The translations under genes and the position numbers were made by a program. 64,000 nt of DNA, taken from positions 124,001 through 188,000 of the forward strand of contig OZ244812.1 in NCBI GenBank assembly GCA_965220205.1. Direction: 5' to 3'. This DNA is from G965220205 sp965220205 (GTDB lineage: Bacteria; Chloroflexota; Dehalococcoidia; Lucifugimonadales; Australimonadaceae). Positions 16,409-25,109 of this stretch are shown in pieces. The notes beneath the pieces were generated by a model. That model had not been told where the DNA came from. It was given only the letters and a program-made list of their open reading frames with translations, and did not search any database. The first letter of the stretch is position 1; every line of letters begins with the position of its first letter.

Positions 16409-17210
16409 CGGTCGCCACGCCCCGCAGGGCGGGCATCAGTTCCTCAACCGTCTTGCCCGTGAGCCGCATATAGAGGGTGTCAGGACAGATGTCGATGTCC
16501 TCGCCCCAGGCAACGGCGCCGTAGTCGGTAACGCGCACTGCTTCGAAGAAGGTGCGGTCTTCCCAGGCGGCGAAGACGCCTTTGCCCGCTAGGTGAGACA
16601 GGTCGACCTCGCCGGACGCGCCGTCGTCGTACCGGACCCAGATGCGGTAGCCCTCGCACGCCTTTACCTCGACAGGCGACGGTATGGGCGGTCCGGGCGG
16701 GCCGACCAACTCATCTTCCGCCTCCGGGGGGAACAACCAGTGGGCGTTCTCCTCGATCCACGACGCGGCCCCCTCGATGCGGAATACGGTGAGACGAGAC
16801 CTCAGCGAGCGCTGAACGGCGTCGGGCAACTCCGAGCGCATGATGTCCTTCCCCCACTCGACTATGCGCCTGTGGGGATAGGGACAGGAATCGCCGGCGC
16901 CCAGCACGATGATGGGGTAGGAGATTACTTCGCCGACGTGGAGCAGGTTGTCGCGGTCGGGAGTGAAGACGAAGTCGCCGATCTCGATTGCGCGGATGAA
17001 ATTGTTAATCTGGCCGGTGCGGTTTCTGACTCTTTCCGGCAACTCTTCGGGATAGGCTTCCATCATCAGCGCCCGGATATCCGCGTAGGAGTCCGCCGTA
17101 CGAAGCTCTCGGACTTTCGGCCCGCCTATAGCCACGTAGCCTCCGCGGACGAAGTCGGCTGTGTACTTGGCGTCCTTTCCCGCTCGGACGCAGAACGTAC
17201 GCCCAGGCAT
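16401..17210 (-). CDS. PUA/EVE-like domain fused to DUF2442
   Basis: 269 residues from ATG at 17210 with RBS GGAAGGAGAG; a start at 17279 is less likely. Residues 5-155 resemble the PUA/EVE-like N-terminal domain of Mrr-type and other modification-sensing proteins: FCVRAGKDAKYTADFVRGGY, VAIGG, GQINNFIRAIEIGDFVFTPD and LHVGEVISYP. Residues about 185-262 are DUF2442: YRIWVRYDDGASGEVDLSHL then FFEAVRVTDYGAVAWGEDID. EVE-type domains bind modified bases, so this may be the sensor of the operon. First gene of the four-gene unit; divergent from the amidohydrolase. Confidence 0.8.
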   Translation of the reverse strand: MPGRTFCVRAGKDAKYTADFVRGGYVAIGGPKVRELRTADSYADIRALMMEAYPEELPERVRNRTGQINNFIRAIEIGDFVFTPDRDNLLHVGEVISYPIIVLGAGDSCPYPHRRIVEWGKDIMRSELPDAVQRSLRSRLTVFRIEGAASWIEENAHWLFPPEAEDELVGPPGPPIPSPVEVKACEGYRIWVRYDDGASGEVDLSHLAGKGVFAAWEDRTFFEAVRVTDYGAVAWGEDIDICPDTLYMRLTGKTVEELMPALRGVATDA

Positions 17211-17356
17211 GCTCTCTCCTTCCCGTGGGCTTGCGCCGCCCACCGCCAAGGCCATCCTATCGCCGCGTGTGTCGCTCATGGTGCCTCCGTCGCCAGTATA
17301 CCCCGGCGCGGTATACTACGGGCGCCTTCGGGCGGACGACGACGGGAGGGACGCAG

Positions 17357-18532
17357 ATGGCTCAGCACTACGCACGCATCTCCGCGGACTCGCATCTCGA
17401 GGTGCCGGCCGAGCGGTGGACTCACCGCGTCGCGCCCGCCTATCGCGACGTGGCCCCGAGGACGCTCACGTTGGCCGACGGCGCCGACGCCACGGTCGTT
17501 GGCGATCTGCCGCCGCGGCAGAATCCGATGGACCTCTACGGCGGCAAGGGGCGCGACGTGTGGAAGCCCTTCGGGCAGCGGTACGAGGACACGCCCGGCA
17601 CAGGGAGTCCGGAGCAGCGGCTGCGCGAGCAGGACCTCGACGGGACGTCCGCGGAAGTCTTGTTCCCGGCGGTCGTGGTCGGGCCGCGTTACTGGTCGAA
17701 GCTGCCCGACCCGCGTGCGGTTCAGGCGATCTTCCGCGGATGGAACGACTGGCTGGGGGAGGAGTACTGCGCCTACGCGCCTGAGCGCCTCTTCGGAGTT
17801 GGCGCTATACCGCCCACCGGCGTCGACGCCGCGGTCGCTGAGGTCCAGCGGTGCGCCGAGCTGGGTCTGCGCGCGGTGATGCTGACGACGTTTCCGAACG
17901 GCGGCGTGCGGCCGTTGCCGGAGGACGACCGCTTCTGGGCGGCGTCCATAGACGTGAGCATGCCGGTGACGATCCACGTGGAGCTCGACCGCTCGGCGGA
18001 CCCGAACGGCCGGCTGCTCGACTATCCCATCGAGGACCCCGACGCGCTGAGGAGCACGGAGCTCGCGTTTCAGGTCCAACGCTTCGCGCGCGTGGGCGGC
18101 ACGAACGTCGTGCAACTCGTGCTCTCGCGCCTGTTCGACCGCTTTCCCGGTCTGCGTATCGGATGCCTTGAGACGTACCTCGGGTGGGTGCCGTTCTTCC
18201 TCGAGATGGCGGATGTCCGCTACAACCGGCACATCCACTGGTCGGAGAAGCTGCTCGGCTACAAGCCGCTCCCCGCTCTGCCCAGCGAGATCATCAAGGA
18301 GCACTTCAACTGGGGCTTCCAGCAGGACCGCTCGGGCGTCGAGATGCGGCATCACGTCGGCGTTGACCACCTGATGTGGGCGTCCGACTTCCCGCACCAG
18401 GAGTCCGACTGGCCGAACTCGGACCGCGTCATCGCCGTGAACTTCGCAGGCGTGCCCGAAGACGAGGTCTACATGATGACCGTCGGCAACGCTGCGGCGT
18501 TCTATCAGGTCGACGCGGCCATTCCCGCGTGA
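17357..18532 (+). CDS. Amidohydrolase-2 family metal-dependent hydrolase
   Basis: 391 residues from ATG at 17357 with RBS GGGAGGG. TIM-barrel of the ACMSD/amidohydrolase-2 type: N-terminal SADSHLEVP, central LRAVMLTTFPNGG and VTIHVEL, FPGLRIGCLETYLGWVPFFL and the late ligand region MWASDFPHQESDWPNS. Members cleave C-C or C-N bonds of cyclic or decarboxylatable acids; the substrate here is unknown. Many paralogues of this type are typical of SAR202-like Chloroflexota. The upstream frame to 17225 is noncoding. Confidence 0.85.
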   Translation: MAQHYARISADSHLEVPAERWTHRVAPAYRDVAPRTLTLADGADATVVGDLPPRQNPMDLYGGKGRDVWKPFGQRYEDTPGTGSPEQRLREQDLDGTSAEVLFPAVVVGPRYWSKLPDPRAVQAIFRGWNDWLGEEYCAYAPERLFGVGAIPPTGVDAAVAEVQRCAELGLRAVMLTTFPNGGVRPLPEDDRFWAASIDVSMPVTIHVELDRSADPNGRLLDYPIEDPDALRSTELAFQVQRFARVGGTNVVQLVLSRLFDRFPGLRIGCLETYLGWVPFFLEMADVRYNRHIHWSEKLLGYKPLPALPSEIIKEHFNWGFQQDRSGVEMRHHVGVDHLMWASDFPHQESDWPNSDRVIAVNFAGVPEDEVYMMTVGNAAAFYQVDAAIPA

Positions 18533-18550
18533 TCGGACCGCTTTGGCCGG

Positions 18551-19180
18551 CTAACTCGCCTTGCGGGCTTGCAGGCGGGCGATGCGCGTCGTGACCTCGA
18601 CGCACTCCACCTCGGCGAACCCGGCGTCGCGCAGCCACGCGGTCTGTCCCTCCGCCCCGCCGACTCGCCGGATGTGATCGAGGTTGATGAACGTCCCGCC
18701 CGGCTTGAGCAGGCCGAAGATGTCCTTGTACACCTGAGCGATGAGCCCGTCGTTGTAGAGGTTGTGGATGGCGATGGAGGACACGGCGAGGTCGAACGGC
18801 CCGCCGATCCCGGACACCCACTCGCGTTTGGTCAGGTCGCCTTGGACGAACCGGAGCTGTCCGAGGCGGTCGGCGAGCCGCTCGCGCGCGATGTCGAACA
18901 TCGGCTCGGACACATCCTGAAGAGTAACGGTCGCCTTCGGGAAGGCGCGGAGGACTTCACCGGCGAACATGCCGTGTCCCGCCCCGATGTCGAGGGCGAG
19001 CAGCGCCTCGTCCCGGGGGTAGGGCGTAGCCGCGAGCGCCTCTCGCATCGGCTCGAGCCGGTCGTTGGGGCGCTCGTCGTCCTCCTTCACCCACGAGTCG
19101 ATGAACGCGCGCTCGCGCCACCGCTCGGGGTCGTCGTGGCCGTTGCCCTGCCGCCTAGTTTCCTCTTGCTGACTGGTCAT
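18551..19180 (-). CDS. Class I SAM-dependent methyltransferase
   Basis: 209 residues. Motif I is ALDIGAGHGMFAGEVLRAFP (about residues 62-81), followed by VTLQDVSEPMFDIARERL (motif II) and FDLAVSSIAIHNL (motif IV); PGGTFINLDHI follows. This is a Rossmann-fold methyltransferase of the ubiE/Methyltransf_25 type; substrate unknown. Starts MTSQQEETRRQGNGHDD. Convergent with the amidohydrolase, 18 bp between stops. Confidence 0.85.
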   Translation of the reverse strand: MTSQQEETRRQGNGHDDPERWRERAFIDSWVKEDDERPNDRLEPMREALAATPYPRDEALLALDIGAGHGMFAGEVLRAFPKATVTLQDVSEPMFDIARERLADRLGQLRFVQGDLTKREWVSGIGGPFDLAVSSIAIHNLYNDGLIAQVYKDIFGLLKPGGTFINLDHIRRVGGAEGQTAWLRDAGFAEVECVEVTTRIARLQARKAS

Positions 19181-19203
19181 TGTGCTTCTCCATTTGCCGA
19201 TTG

Positions 19204-19795
19204 CTATCCTGCCTGGCCTCCTCCCCGCCTGGGGGGAGGATTGAGGTGGGGGTGTCTCCTAGCCCCGGTTCTTCCTATCGCTCGGAAGCCCATCGCTTCG
19301 AATGAGCCGACGTACGCCATGAAGCGGTAGCTCGGCGAGTCGGGGTCGACCGGGTAGGCCTCGACCACCGCCGCGCCTCTCTCCCTGGCGTGATCCACGG
19401 CCGCTCCGGTGAGTCGTTTGGCCATCCCCTGTTCCCGCAGTCTGCGGGGAACGAAGAAGCAGACGATGGACCAGACGCTTCCCGGCGCGTCCACAGGCCG
19501 CCGAGCTCTCGATAGCTCTCGCGCGGCGCTATTGGCGCCACGCGGCGGCCTCTCCGTCAATATAACCCAGTATGCCGACGGGCGCGCCCTCTTGGACGCG
19601 CCGCCGCAACGCCTCCTTCTTGGCGTCGCGGTCGGCGCGGGAGGCGCCTGGCGGCATGGCGCGCCACACCATGCACCAGCAGTACTTGGGGCCGCCCCTC
19701 GACTCGAACAGCCGCGCTAGGTGGTCCCAGCGGTCGCCGTCGATCTCGCGAAACTCGATTGCGTCCGTCAGGGCGAGGCCCTCCTGTACTTCCAT
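19204..19795 (-). pseudogene. GNAT acetyltransferase, broken by two apparent frameshifts
   Basis: Three frames give one protein. From 19795: MEVQEGLALTDAIEFREIDG, then GGPKYCWCMVWRAMPPG and GILGYIDGEAAAW. Next frame: APIAPRESYRELG. Third frame: RPVDAPGSVWSIVCFFVPRR then GAAVVEAYPVDPDSPSYRFM to the stop at 19204. One added G near 19538 and one near 19501 (both in G runs) restores a normal GNAT of about 197 residues. The last residues (RRHPHLNPPPRRGGGQAG) are translated from an R2 repeat. Sequencing error is the likelier cause of the breaks. Confidence 0.7.
19215..19254 (+). repeat. Dispersed repeat R2, copy 2
   Basis: CCTCCTCCCCGCC then GGGGGGAGGATTGAGGTGG. It overlaps the 3' end of the GNAT gene and encodes that protein's final residues in antisense orientation. 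Confidence 0.75.
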
Positions 19796-19921
19796 CGTAG
19801 GGTAGTCCTGACGCGCGGGCGGCCGCGGGTCGGGGAATGGCTCGGCCCACCTATTCGTTACGGCGGACCTTAGGGAGTATAGCGATGGCGTGCGCGCTCG
19901 TTCCGGCCAGCTCCGCCAGGT

Positions 19922-21199
19922 CTACCACCGTTGGAGCGCTGGCGAGCGCGCGTACGCAAGCAGCAGCACTGGCGTCGACAGAGTCATGCCGATGACGAGG
20001 GCGACTTCGTTGCCGGCCGCCGACGCCAGCGCGCCGCCCGCGATCAGTCCCAGGGGCGAGGCCGCGGACACCAGGCGGTACAGCCCCAGCACTCTGCCCC
20101 GCATCTGCGGTTCCGCGCTGAGCTGGACTAGTGTCGTGAGCGTGTTCATATGTACCCCGCCCATGACGCCCATCACGAACAGCAGCGCAGCGGACAGAGG
20201 GAACACCCGGGAGAACCCGAAAGCCACCATCGAGGCGTCCCACATGATCCCGGTGGCGACGAGGACCAGACCCTTCTTTGGGATGTCGCCAAGGCTCAAG
20301 AATACGAACCCGCTTAGGAATCCCGCTGCGTGCAACGCCGTCAATGTGCCGAAACCCGTTACGCCAACGCCCAGGACGTCCCGCGCATAGGTGGGGATCA
20401 GCGGGAGCACGAAACTCCCAGGAAGCTGCGTGAGCACGATGATCAGCAGCGCAGTGATCGGCGGCGTGCGGCGTGCGTACGCCAGACCAGCCCGGATGCT
20501 GGCCAGCATGGGTTCCCGTGCCGTGGGTTGGTGTTTGGTTGGCAGCCTCACGCGCAGTATCGCCACGACGCCGACCAGGAGCGCCGCGACTACCACGTAG
20601 TACACGATGTCGACGCCGTAGGACGCCGTCAGGTAGCCCGCGACAGCCGGGGCCATGACCGAGCCGCCCCAGGCGACCGCTGACATCAACGCGTTGGCGC
20701 TGAGCGTGCGCCGCTCGCCGACCAGGTCGACGACCATGGAGAACAGGGCCGGCCCCTCGAACGCCATGGTGGCCGCGAAGACAGCCGAGAGCGCGACCAA
20801 GTGCCAGGCTCGAATGAGCTCTGCGGTGATCAGGTAGGCGATCGCGAACGAGAGCACGGCCTGGATTCCCCAGGCCACGGCAATCGTGCGGCGGCGGTCG
20901 CTGGCGTCGGTGACGGCGCCGCCCACCAGCGACAGGAGGATGCTGGGGACCGCGCCGATCCCCCCGGCGAGTCCCACCCAGAGCTGCGAGTTCGTCAGCT
21001 CGAGCACGAGCCAGCTGCGTCCGAAGCTCCGCAGCGAGAAGGCCAGCTCTTCTGCCGTGACCGACAGTATGAAGGTAGGGAATCCCCGGACGCGCAGCAG
21101 CTCCAGCGCAGCGGGCCGCCAGCTGGGCGCCGGCCTGCGCTCTCGCGGCTGACCTCGTTCCTCAGGCCCGGAACCCTGGGGCTTCTCTCCCTCGCTCAT
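19922..21199 (-). CDS. MFS transporter (EntS/enterobactin exporter-like type)
   Basis: 425 residues with about 12 hydrophobic segments. After a charged 30-residue N-terminus the first helix region begins LRVRGFPTFILSVTAEELAF. The loop between helices 2 and 3 reads GGAVTDASDRRRTIA, a GxxxDxxxRR variant of the MFS signature. AYARRTPPITALLIIVLTQL opens the second half. It resembles MFS_3 drug or siderophore exporters. A helix near the C-terminus is followed by YARSPALQRW. No regulator adjacent; the tRNA lies upstream. Confidence 0.85.
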   Translation of the reverse strand: MSEGEKPQGSGPEERGQPRERRPAPSWRPAALELLRVRGFPTFILSVTAEELAFSLRSFGRSWLVLELTNSQLWVGLAGGIGAVPSILLSLVGGAVTDASDRRRTIAVAWGIQAVLSFAIAYLITAELIRAWHLVALSAVFAATMAFEGPALFSMVVDLVGERRTLSANALMSAVAWGGSVMAPAVAGYLTASYGVDIVYYVVVAALLVGVVAILRVRLPTKHQPTAREPMLASIRAGLAYARRTPPITALLIIVLTQLPGSFVLPLIPTYARDVLGVGVTGFGTLTALHAAGFLSGFVFLSLGDIPKKGLVLVATGIMWDASMVAFGFSRVFPLSAALLFVMGVMGGVHMNTLTTLVQLSAEPQMRGRVLGLYRLVSAASPLGLIAGGALASAAGNEVALVIGMTLSTPVLLLAYARSPALQRW

Positions 21200-21376
21200 C
21201 GACCGGCCCCCGGCTTCTGCGGCGCCAATGCGCCGCTATGGACTGGACTGACGCTCTGGAAGGCGCTTGGCGGGCCTCGTTTGGACTCGACGAGGTCGTC
21301 GGCCCCGATCCGAGCGGGAGCGGGCGCCGAGTGGACCCAAGAAGCGGGTCCGCTAAGCCACGACAGACAGCGCCGC

Positions 21377-21451
21377 TGGAGCCACCGAACGGATTCGAAC
21401 CGTTGACCTGCTGTTTACGAAACAGCTGCTCTACCACTGAGCTACGGTGGC
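21377..21451 (-). tRNA. tRNA-Thr (anticodon CGU)
   Basis: 75-nt cloverleaf on the minus strand with encoded CCA. Acceptor GCCACCG pairs with CGGTGGC, discriminator T; D-arm GCTC/GAGC; anticodon stem GCTGT/ACAGC with loop TTCGTAA giving CGT (reads ACG, Thr); T-arm AACGG/CCGTT with TTCGAAT loop. All stems pair fully. Confidence 0.95.
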
Positions 21452-21642
21452 CTTTGGCTGACGGGGGATGCCCCGGGAGGCGCCGGGGCCGCATTCAGCG
21501 TACCCAAGAGCCCGAGGGACGGTCAACCGCCGCGCGGGCCCGGGGCGACCGGTCGGCCTTGCGCTGAAACGCGGCAGACGGCATCATGGGCGCCGCGCCG
21601 CCCGGCTCGCCCGGGCGCACTTCGTGGAGGGAGGCAAGCTCC

Positions 21643-22701
21643 ATGGCCGACGCCAAGGTCGTCATCTTCGCACCCGCCGACACGGCGAGCCACGCTGAGT
21701 TCACCGACGCCGGTTGCGAGCTCGTGCTCGGCTCCGCCTCCTGGGCGGACCCGACTGGCGACAACGAATCGAAGCTCGCCGAGATGGCCGGTCACGCCGA
21801 CGCGTTGCTCGGCACGTCGATCAAGGGCGCGCGCATCAACCGGGACATCATGATGGCGTCCGAGAACCTGCGCATCATCGCAAAGTACACCGTCGGCGTC
21901 GACGAGATCGACGTCGAGACGGCGACGGAGCTCGGCATCGTCGTGACCCACGCCCCCACGGAGGCCAACTGGGGCGGCGTCGTCGAGAGCACCGTCGCCA
22001 TGCTGCTGACCGTTCTGAAGAAGAGCCGCGAGCGCGACGCCCATCTCAAGGCGGGGAAGGGCTGGCGCGACCCGGCGCTGACGGGCACCTACATCGGCCG
22101 GCGCGAGGACGGCTACGAGGGACTCACCATCGGCATCATCGGCCTGGGGCGCATCGGCAGCCGCTTCTCGCGGTTCATGACGCCGTGGAACGTGCGCCTG
22201 ATCGCCTACGACCCCTACGTCGCCGACGAGCATTTCGCCGAGCTCGGCGTCGAGCGCGTCGAGCTCGATACGCTGTTGCGCGAATCGGACGTGGTGACGC
22301 TGCACGTCATCCTGACGAAGGAAACGTTTCACATGATCAGCGCGCGGGAGTTCGGCCTGATGAAGCCGAACGCGGTGATCATCAACACATCGCGCGGCCC
22401 CGCAATCGACGAGGCGGAGCTGATTAATGCCCTCCAGGAGGACCGGATCGCCGCCGCGGCGATGGACGTGTTCGAGAAAGAGCCCATCGACCCGGATAAT
22501 CCGCTGTTGAAGATGGGCGACAAGGTGCTGGCGACGCCGCACATGGCGGCCAACAACAACGGCGCCGGGCTGGGCCCCGGCATCGTCTGGGGCACGCAGG
22601 ACGTGTTGCACGCGCTGCGGGGCGAGGACCCCGAGCACGTGTTCAACCCCGAGGTCCTCCCCCGCTGGCGCGAGCGCTTCGGAGGCCGCCCGGTCATCTA
22701 A
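21643..22701 (+). CDS. D-isomer 2-hydroxyacid dehydrogenase (SerA-like)
   Basis: 352 residues from ATG at 21643 with RBS GGAGGGAGG. Family features: NLRIIAKYTVGVDEIDVETA, the Rossmann motif GLTIGIIGLGRIGSRFSRFM, then INTSRGPAIDEAELINALQE and AAMDVFEKEPIDPDNPL. No ACT domain, so probably not the serine-pathway enzyme. A conserved His (TPHMAANNNGAG) near the C-terminus is the acid-base residue. First gene of a run with a TPP enzyme, a cupin and a Rieske-like protein; the substrate is probably a 2-keto/2-hydroxy acid handled by that set. Confidence 0.88.
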   Translation: MADAKVVIFAPADTASHAEFTDAGCELVLGSASWADPTGDNESKLAEMAGHADALLGTSIKGARINRDIMMASENLRIIAKYTVGVDEIDVETATELGIVVTHAPTEANWGGVVESTVAMLLTVLKKSRERDAHLKAGKGWRDPALTGTYIGRREDGYEGLTIGIIGLGRIGSRFSRFMTPWNVRLIAYDPYVADEHFAELGVERVELDTLLRESDVVTLHVILTKETFHMISAREFGLMKPNAVIINTSRGPAIDEAELINALQEDRIAAAAMDVFEKEPIDPDNPLLKMGDKVLATPHMAANNNGAGLGPGIVWGTQDVLHALRGEDPEHVFNPEVLPRWRERFGGRPVI

Positions 22702-22740
22702 CCGGCGACCGGCCTGCCGCATTCTCTGATGGAGGGACGC

Positions 22741-24522
22741 ATGGCAACGACTGCGCCTGGAACGCGAGTGAGCAAGGCGGAGTACGGCTCCGATGTGATA
22801 GTCGAAACGCTGAGGGGGCTGGGCGTCGAATACGTGGCGCTCAACCCCGGAGCCTCGTTCCGCGGCGTCCACGACTCGATTGTCAACTACGTGGGGAACG
22901 AACGGCCTGAGCTGATTCTGTGCAACCACGAGGAGATTGCCGTGGCCATAGCTCACGGCTACGGGCGCGCGGCGGGCAAGCCCATGGCGGCGTTCGTCCA
23001 CGACATCGTTGGTCTCCTCCACGCCACGATGGCCGTGTTCAACGCGTGGATGTCGCGCGCCGGCGTGCTCCTCTTGGGCGCGACGGGGCCCGTGGACGCC
23101 AACCACCGGCGTCCTTGGATCGATTGGATCCACACCGCCAATGTCCAGGGCGAGGCCGTCCGCAACTTCGTGAAGTGGGACGACCAGCCGGCGAGCGTCG
23201 CCGCGTCGGTCGAGTCGCTCGTCCGCGCTTACAATCTCGTGAACGCCGAGCCCAAGGGGCCCGTCTACGTCTGCTTCGATTCGGACGTGCAGGAGGAGAG
23301 GCTTGCGGAGCCGTTCGAGATGCCCGACCTCTCGCGGTTCCCCGGTCCGACGCGGTTCCAGGCAGACCCGAAGGCGCTCGATGAGGTCGCGGGCCTGCTC
23401 GTCAACGCCAAGAACCCCGTCATCATGGCGGAGTTCCTGGGCCGCTCCGAGGACGCCGTCAACGGGCTCGTGCGGCTTGCCGAGACCTTGGCGGTCCCCG
23501 TCATCGCGGGCAGCGACCTCTTCAACTTCCCGACTCGCCATCCGCTGAACGCCAGCGAGTCGAAGGATGCGGTGCTCGAAGACGCCGACGTCGTGCTCGC
23601 CCTCGACATCTACGACCTCCAACAGGTGCTGACCCGCCAGAACTGGGCGACACGGACGAACGTCGACGTGCTGAAGCCCGACGCCAAGCTCATCGACCTA
23701 TCGCTGAGACATCTGCTCGTGAAGAGCTGGGCCGACGACCACGGCAAGCTGTACCCGACCGCACTCTCGGTTGCGGCCGACACGGCCCTGGCCGCGCCTG
23801 CGTTGGCGGACATCGTGCAACGCAGGGTCGACGACGGCGCGGCCGACGCGGCGGAGATCGAGGAGCGGCGGGCGCGAGTGAGCGCGCTGAACGCCGCCGG
23901 CCTTGCCAAGGCGCAGGCGGCGGCGGACGCCAAGGCCGGCGAGTACCCGTTGGCGCTCTCCACCATCGCCCAAAACCTGTGGGAGGTCGTCCAAGACGAG
24001 GACTGGGTCATCGGCAACGGCAACTTCCGGGGTTGGGTGCAGCGGTTGTGGAACTTCACGTCGCCCCACCAGGACATGGCCGCGCGCGGCGGCGGCGGGC
24101 TCGGACAGGGGTTGGGGCACGCCATCGGCGTTGCCCTGGCGAACCGCGGCACGGGCCGGCTGACCATCAACATCCAGTCCGACGGCGATTTGCTCTTCAC
24201 GCCGGCGGCGCTATGGACTGCGGTGCATCACCGGATCCCGCTGCTCATCGTGATGTACAACAACCGCACCTATGGCAACGACCTCGGGCACCAGGGCACG
24301 ATGGCCCAGGTGCGCGGGCGCCCCGATGAGCGGAAGACGATCGGCATCGACATCGACGACCCCGATGTGGATTTCGTAGGCATGGCCCGCTCGTTCGGCG
24401 CGTGGGCCGAGGGGCCCATCGAGCGGGCCGAAGACCTGAAGCCGGCCTTCGAGCGAGCGAAGCGGGAGGTCGTCGAGAACGGCCGCGTGGCGCTCGTGGA
24501 TATCTACACGCAGGTCTTGTAG
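22741..24522 (+). CDS. Thiamine-diphosphate-dependent enzyme (acetolactate synthase/benzoylformate decarboxylase family)
   Basis: 593 residues from ATG at 22741 (RBS GGAGGGACG). The three usual domains are present: Pyr domain with the catalytic Glu in CNHEEIAVAIAHGYGRAAGK (about 61-80), a central domain with PVYVCFDSDVQEE and KNPVIMAEFLGRS, and the PP domain with SDGDLLFTPAALWTAVHH and IPLLIVMYNNRTYGND (about 478-515), the GDG...NN thiamine-phosphate motif. Decarboxylase or carboligase of 2-keto acids; the exact reaction is not readable. Starts 39 bp after the dehydrogenase and ends 10 bp before the cupin. Confidence 0.88.
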   Translation: MATTAPGTRVSKAEYGSDVIVETLRGLGVEYVALNPGASFRGVHDSIVNYVGNERPELILCNHEEIAVAIAHGYGRAAGKPMAAFVHDIVGLLHATMAVFNAWMSRAGVLLLGATGPVDANHRRPWIDWIHTANVQGEAVRNFVKWDDQPASVAASVESLVRAYNLVNAEPKGPVYVCFDSDVQEERLAEPFEMPDLSRFPGPTRFQADPKALDEVAGLLVNAKNPVIMAEFLGRSEDAVNGLVRLAETLAVPVIAGSDLFNFPTRHPLNASESKDAVLEDADVVLALDIYDLQQVLTRQNWATRTNVDVLKPDAKLIDLSLRHLLVKSWADDHGKLYPTALSVAADTALAAPALADIVQRRVDDGAADAAEIEERRARVSALNAAGLAKAQAAADAKAGEYPLALSTIAQNLWEVVQDEDWVIGNGNFRGWVQRLWNFTSPHQDMAARGGGGLGQGLGHAIGVALANRGTGRLTINIQSDGDLLFTPAALWTAVHHRIPLLIVMYNNRTYGNDLGHQGTMAQVRGRPDERKTIGIDIDDPDVDFVGMARSFGAWAEGPIERAEDLKPAFERAKREVVENGRVALVDIYTQVL

Positions 24523-24532
24523 GGAGGCGCGG

Positions 24533-24883
24533 ATGGGCACGTACCGCATGTATACCTACGGCTCCGGCGACACGACGTGGGAGCCGATCGACCTGAACGA
24601 ACGCGCCGACTGGCTCGAAGGATTCGAGACGACGAACATACGGTTCGGCCTGCGCCCGCCCAACGTCGTGCAGGACTGGCATCCCGCGCCGCAGCGGCAG
24701 TACGTCGTCATCCTGTCAGGGCAGCTCCAAATCACGTTCCCCGACGACTCGACCAAGGTGTTCGGCCCGGGCGACGCCCGCCTCATGGACAACGTCACCG
24801 GCAAGGGTCACCGGACGATGGCCTTGGGCGACGAGCCGTGCGTCACGGCAACGGTTGGTCTGAAGGACCAAACGCCGCGTTAG
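24533..24883 (+). CDS. Small cupin-fold protein
   Basis: 116 residues. A single cupin barrel: WHPAPQRQYVVILSGQLQIT gives the first motif (His and Gln/Glu-like ligands), and DARLMDNVTGKGHRTMAL the second. The pattern is like cupins beside Rieske or dioxygenase genes in degradation clusters. Metal ligands are partly conserved: one His in each motif is visible. Follows the TPP enzyme by 10 bp, so co-transcribed. Confidence 0.75.
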   Translation: MGTYRMYTYGSGDTTWEPIDLNERADWLEGFETTNIRFGLRPPNVVQDWHPAPQRQYVVILSGQLQITFPDDSTKVFGPGDARLMDNVTGKGHRTMALGDEPCVTATVGLKDQTPR

Positions 24884-24929
24884 CCCGTCCCGCCGGCCCG
24901 GGCGCGCGAGGCGCCGCGCGCTCTTCTCC

Positions 24930-24959
24930 CGTCATTCTCGTGCCACGACACGGGAATCC
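24930..24959 (-). repeat. Dispersed repeat R1, copy 2
   Basis: Reverse orientation: CGTCATTCTCGTG, spacer, ACACGGGAATCC. Lies in the 226-bp gap between the cupin and Rieske genes, which otherwise shows no gene. Confidence 0.75.
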
Positions 24960-25109
24960 ACGCCGCCGGTCGGGGGCGCGCTAGGCGCGCGCGATGGGAC
25001 GGACGAGATGCGAAGGACGAGATACATACATGGCCGCCCGCTCGCCGGTGTGGCCAAGTTCGGCGTTGCGCTAGAATGTCCTCCACCTTCCCTTACGGAG
25101 CGCGCACAT

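Noticed and set aside
21523..23622. 699-codon open frame on the minus strand across the 2-hydroxyacid dehydrogenase and TPP enzyme genes
   Set aside because: Antisense shadow of two clear genes; composition is dominated by Arg, Val, Asp and His patterns expected from GC-rich antisense frames.
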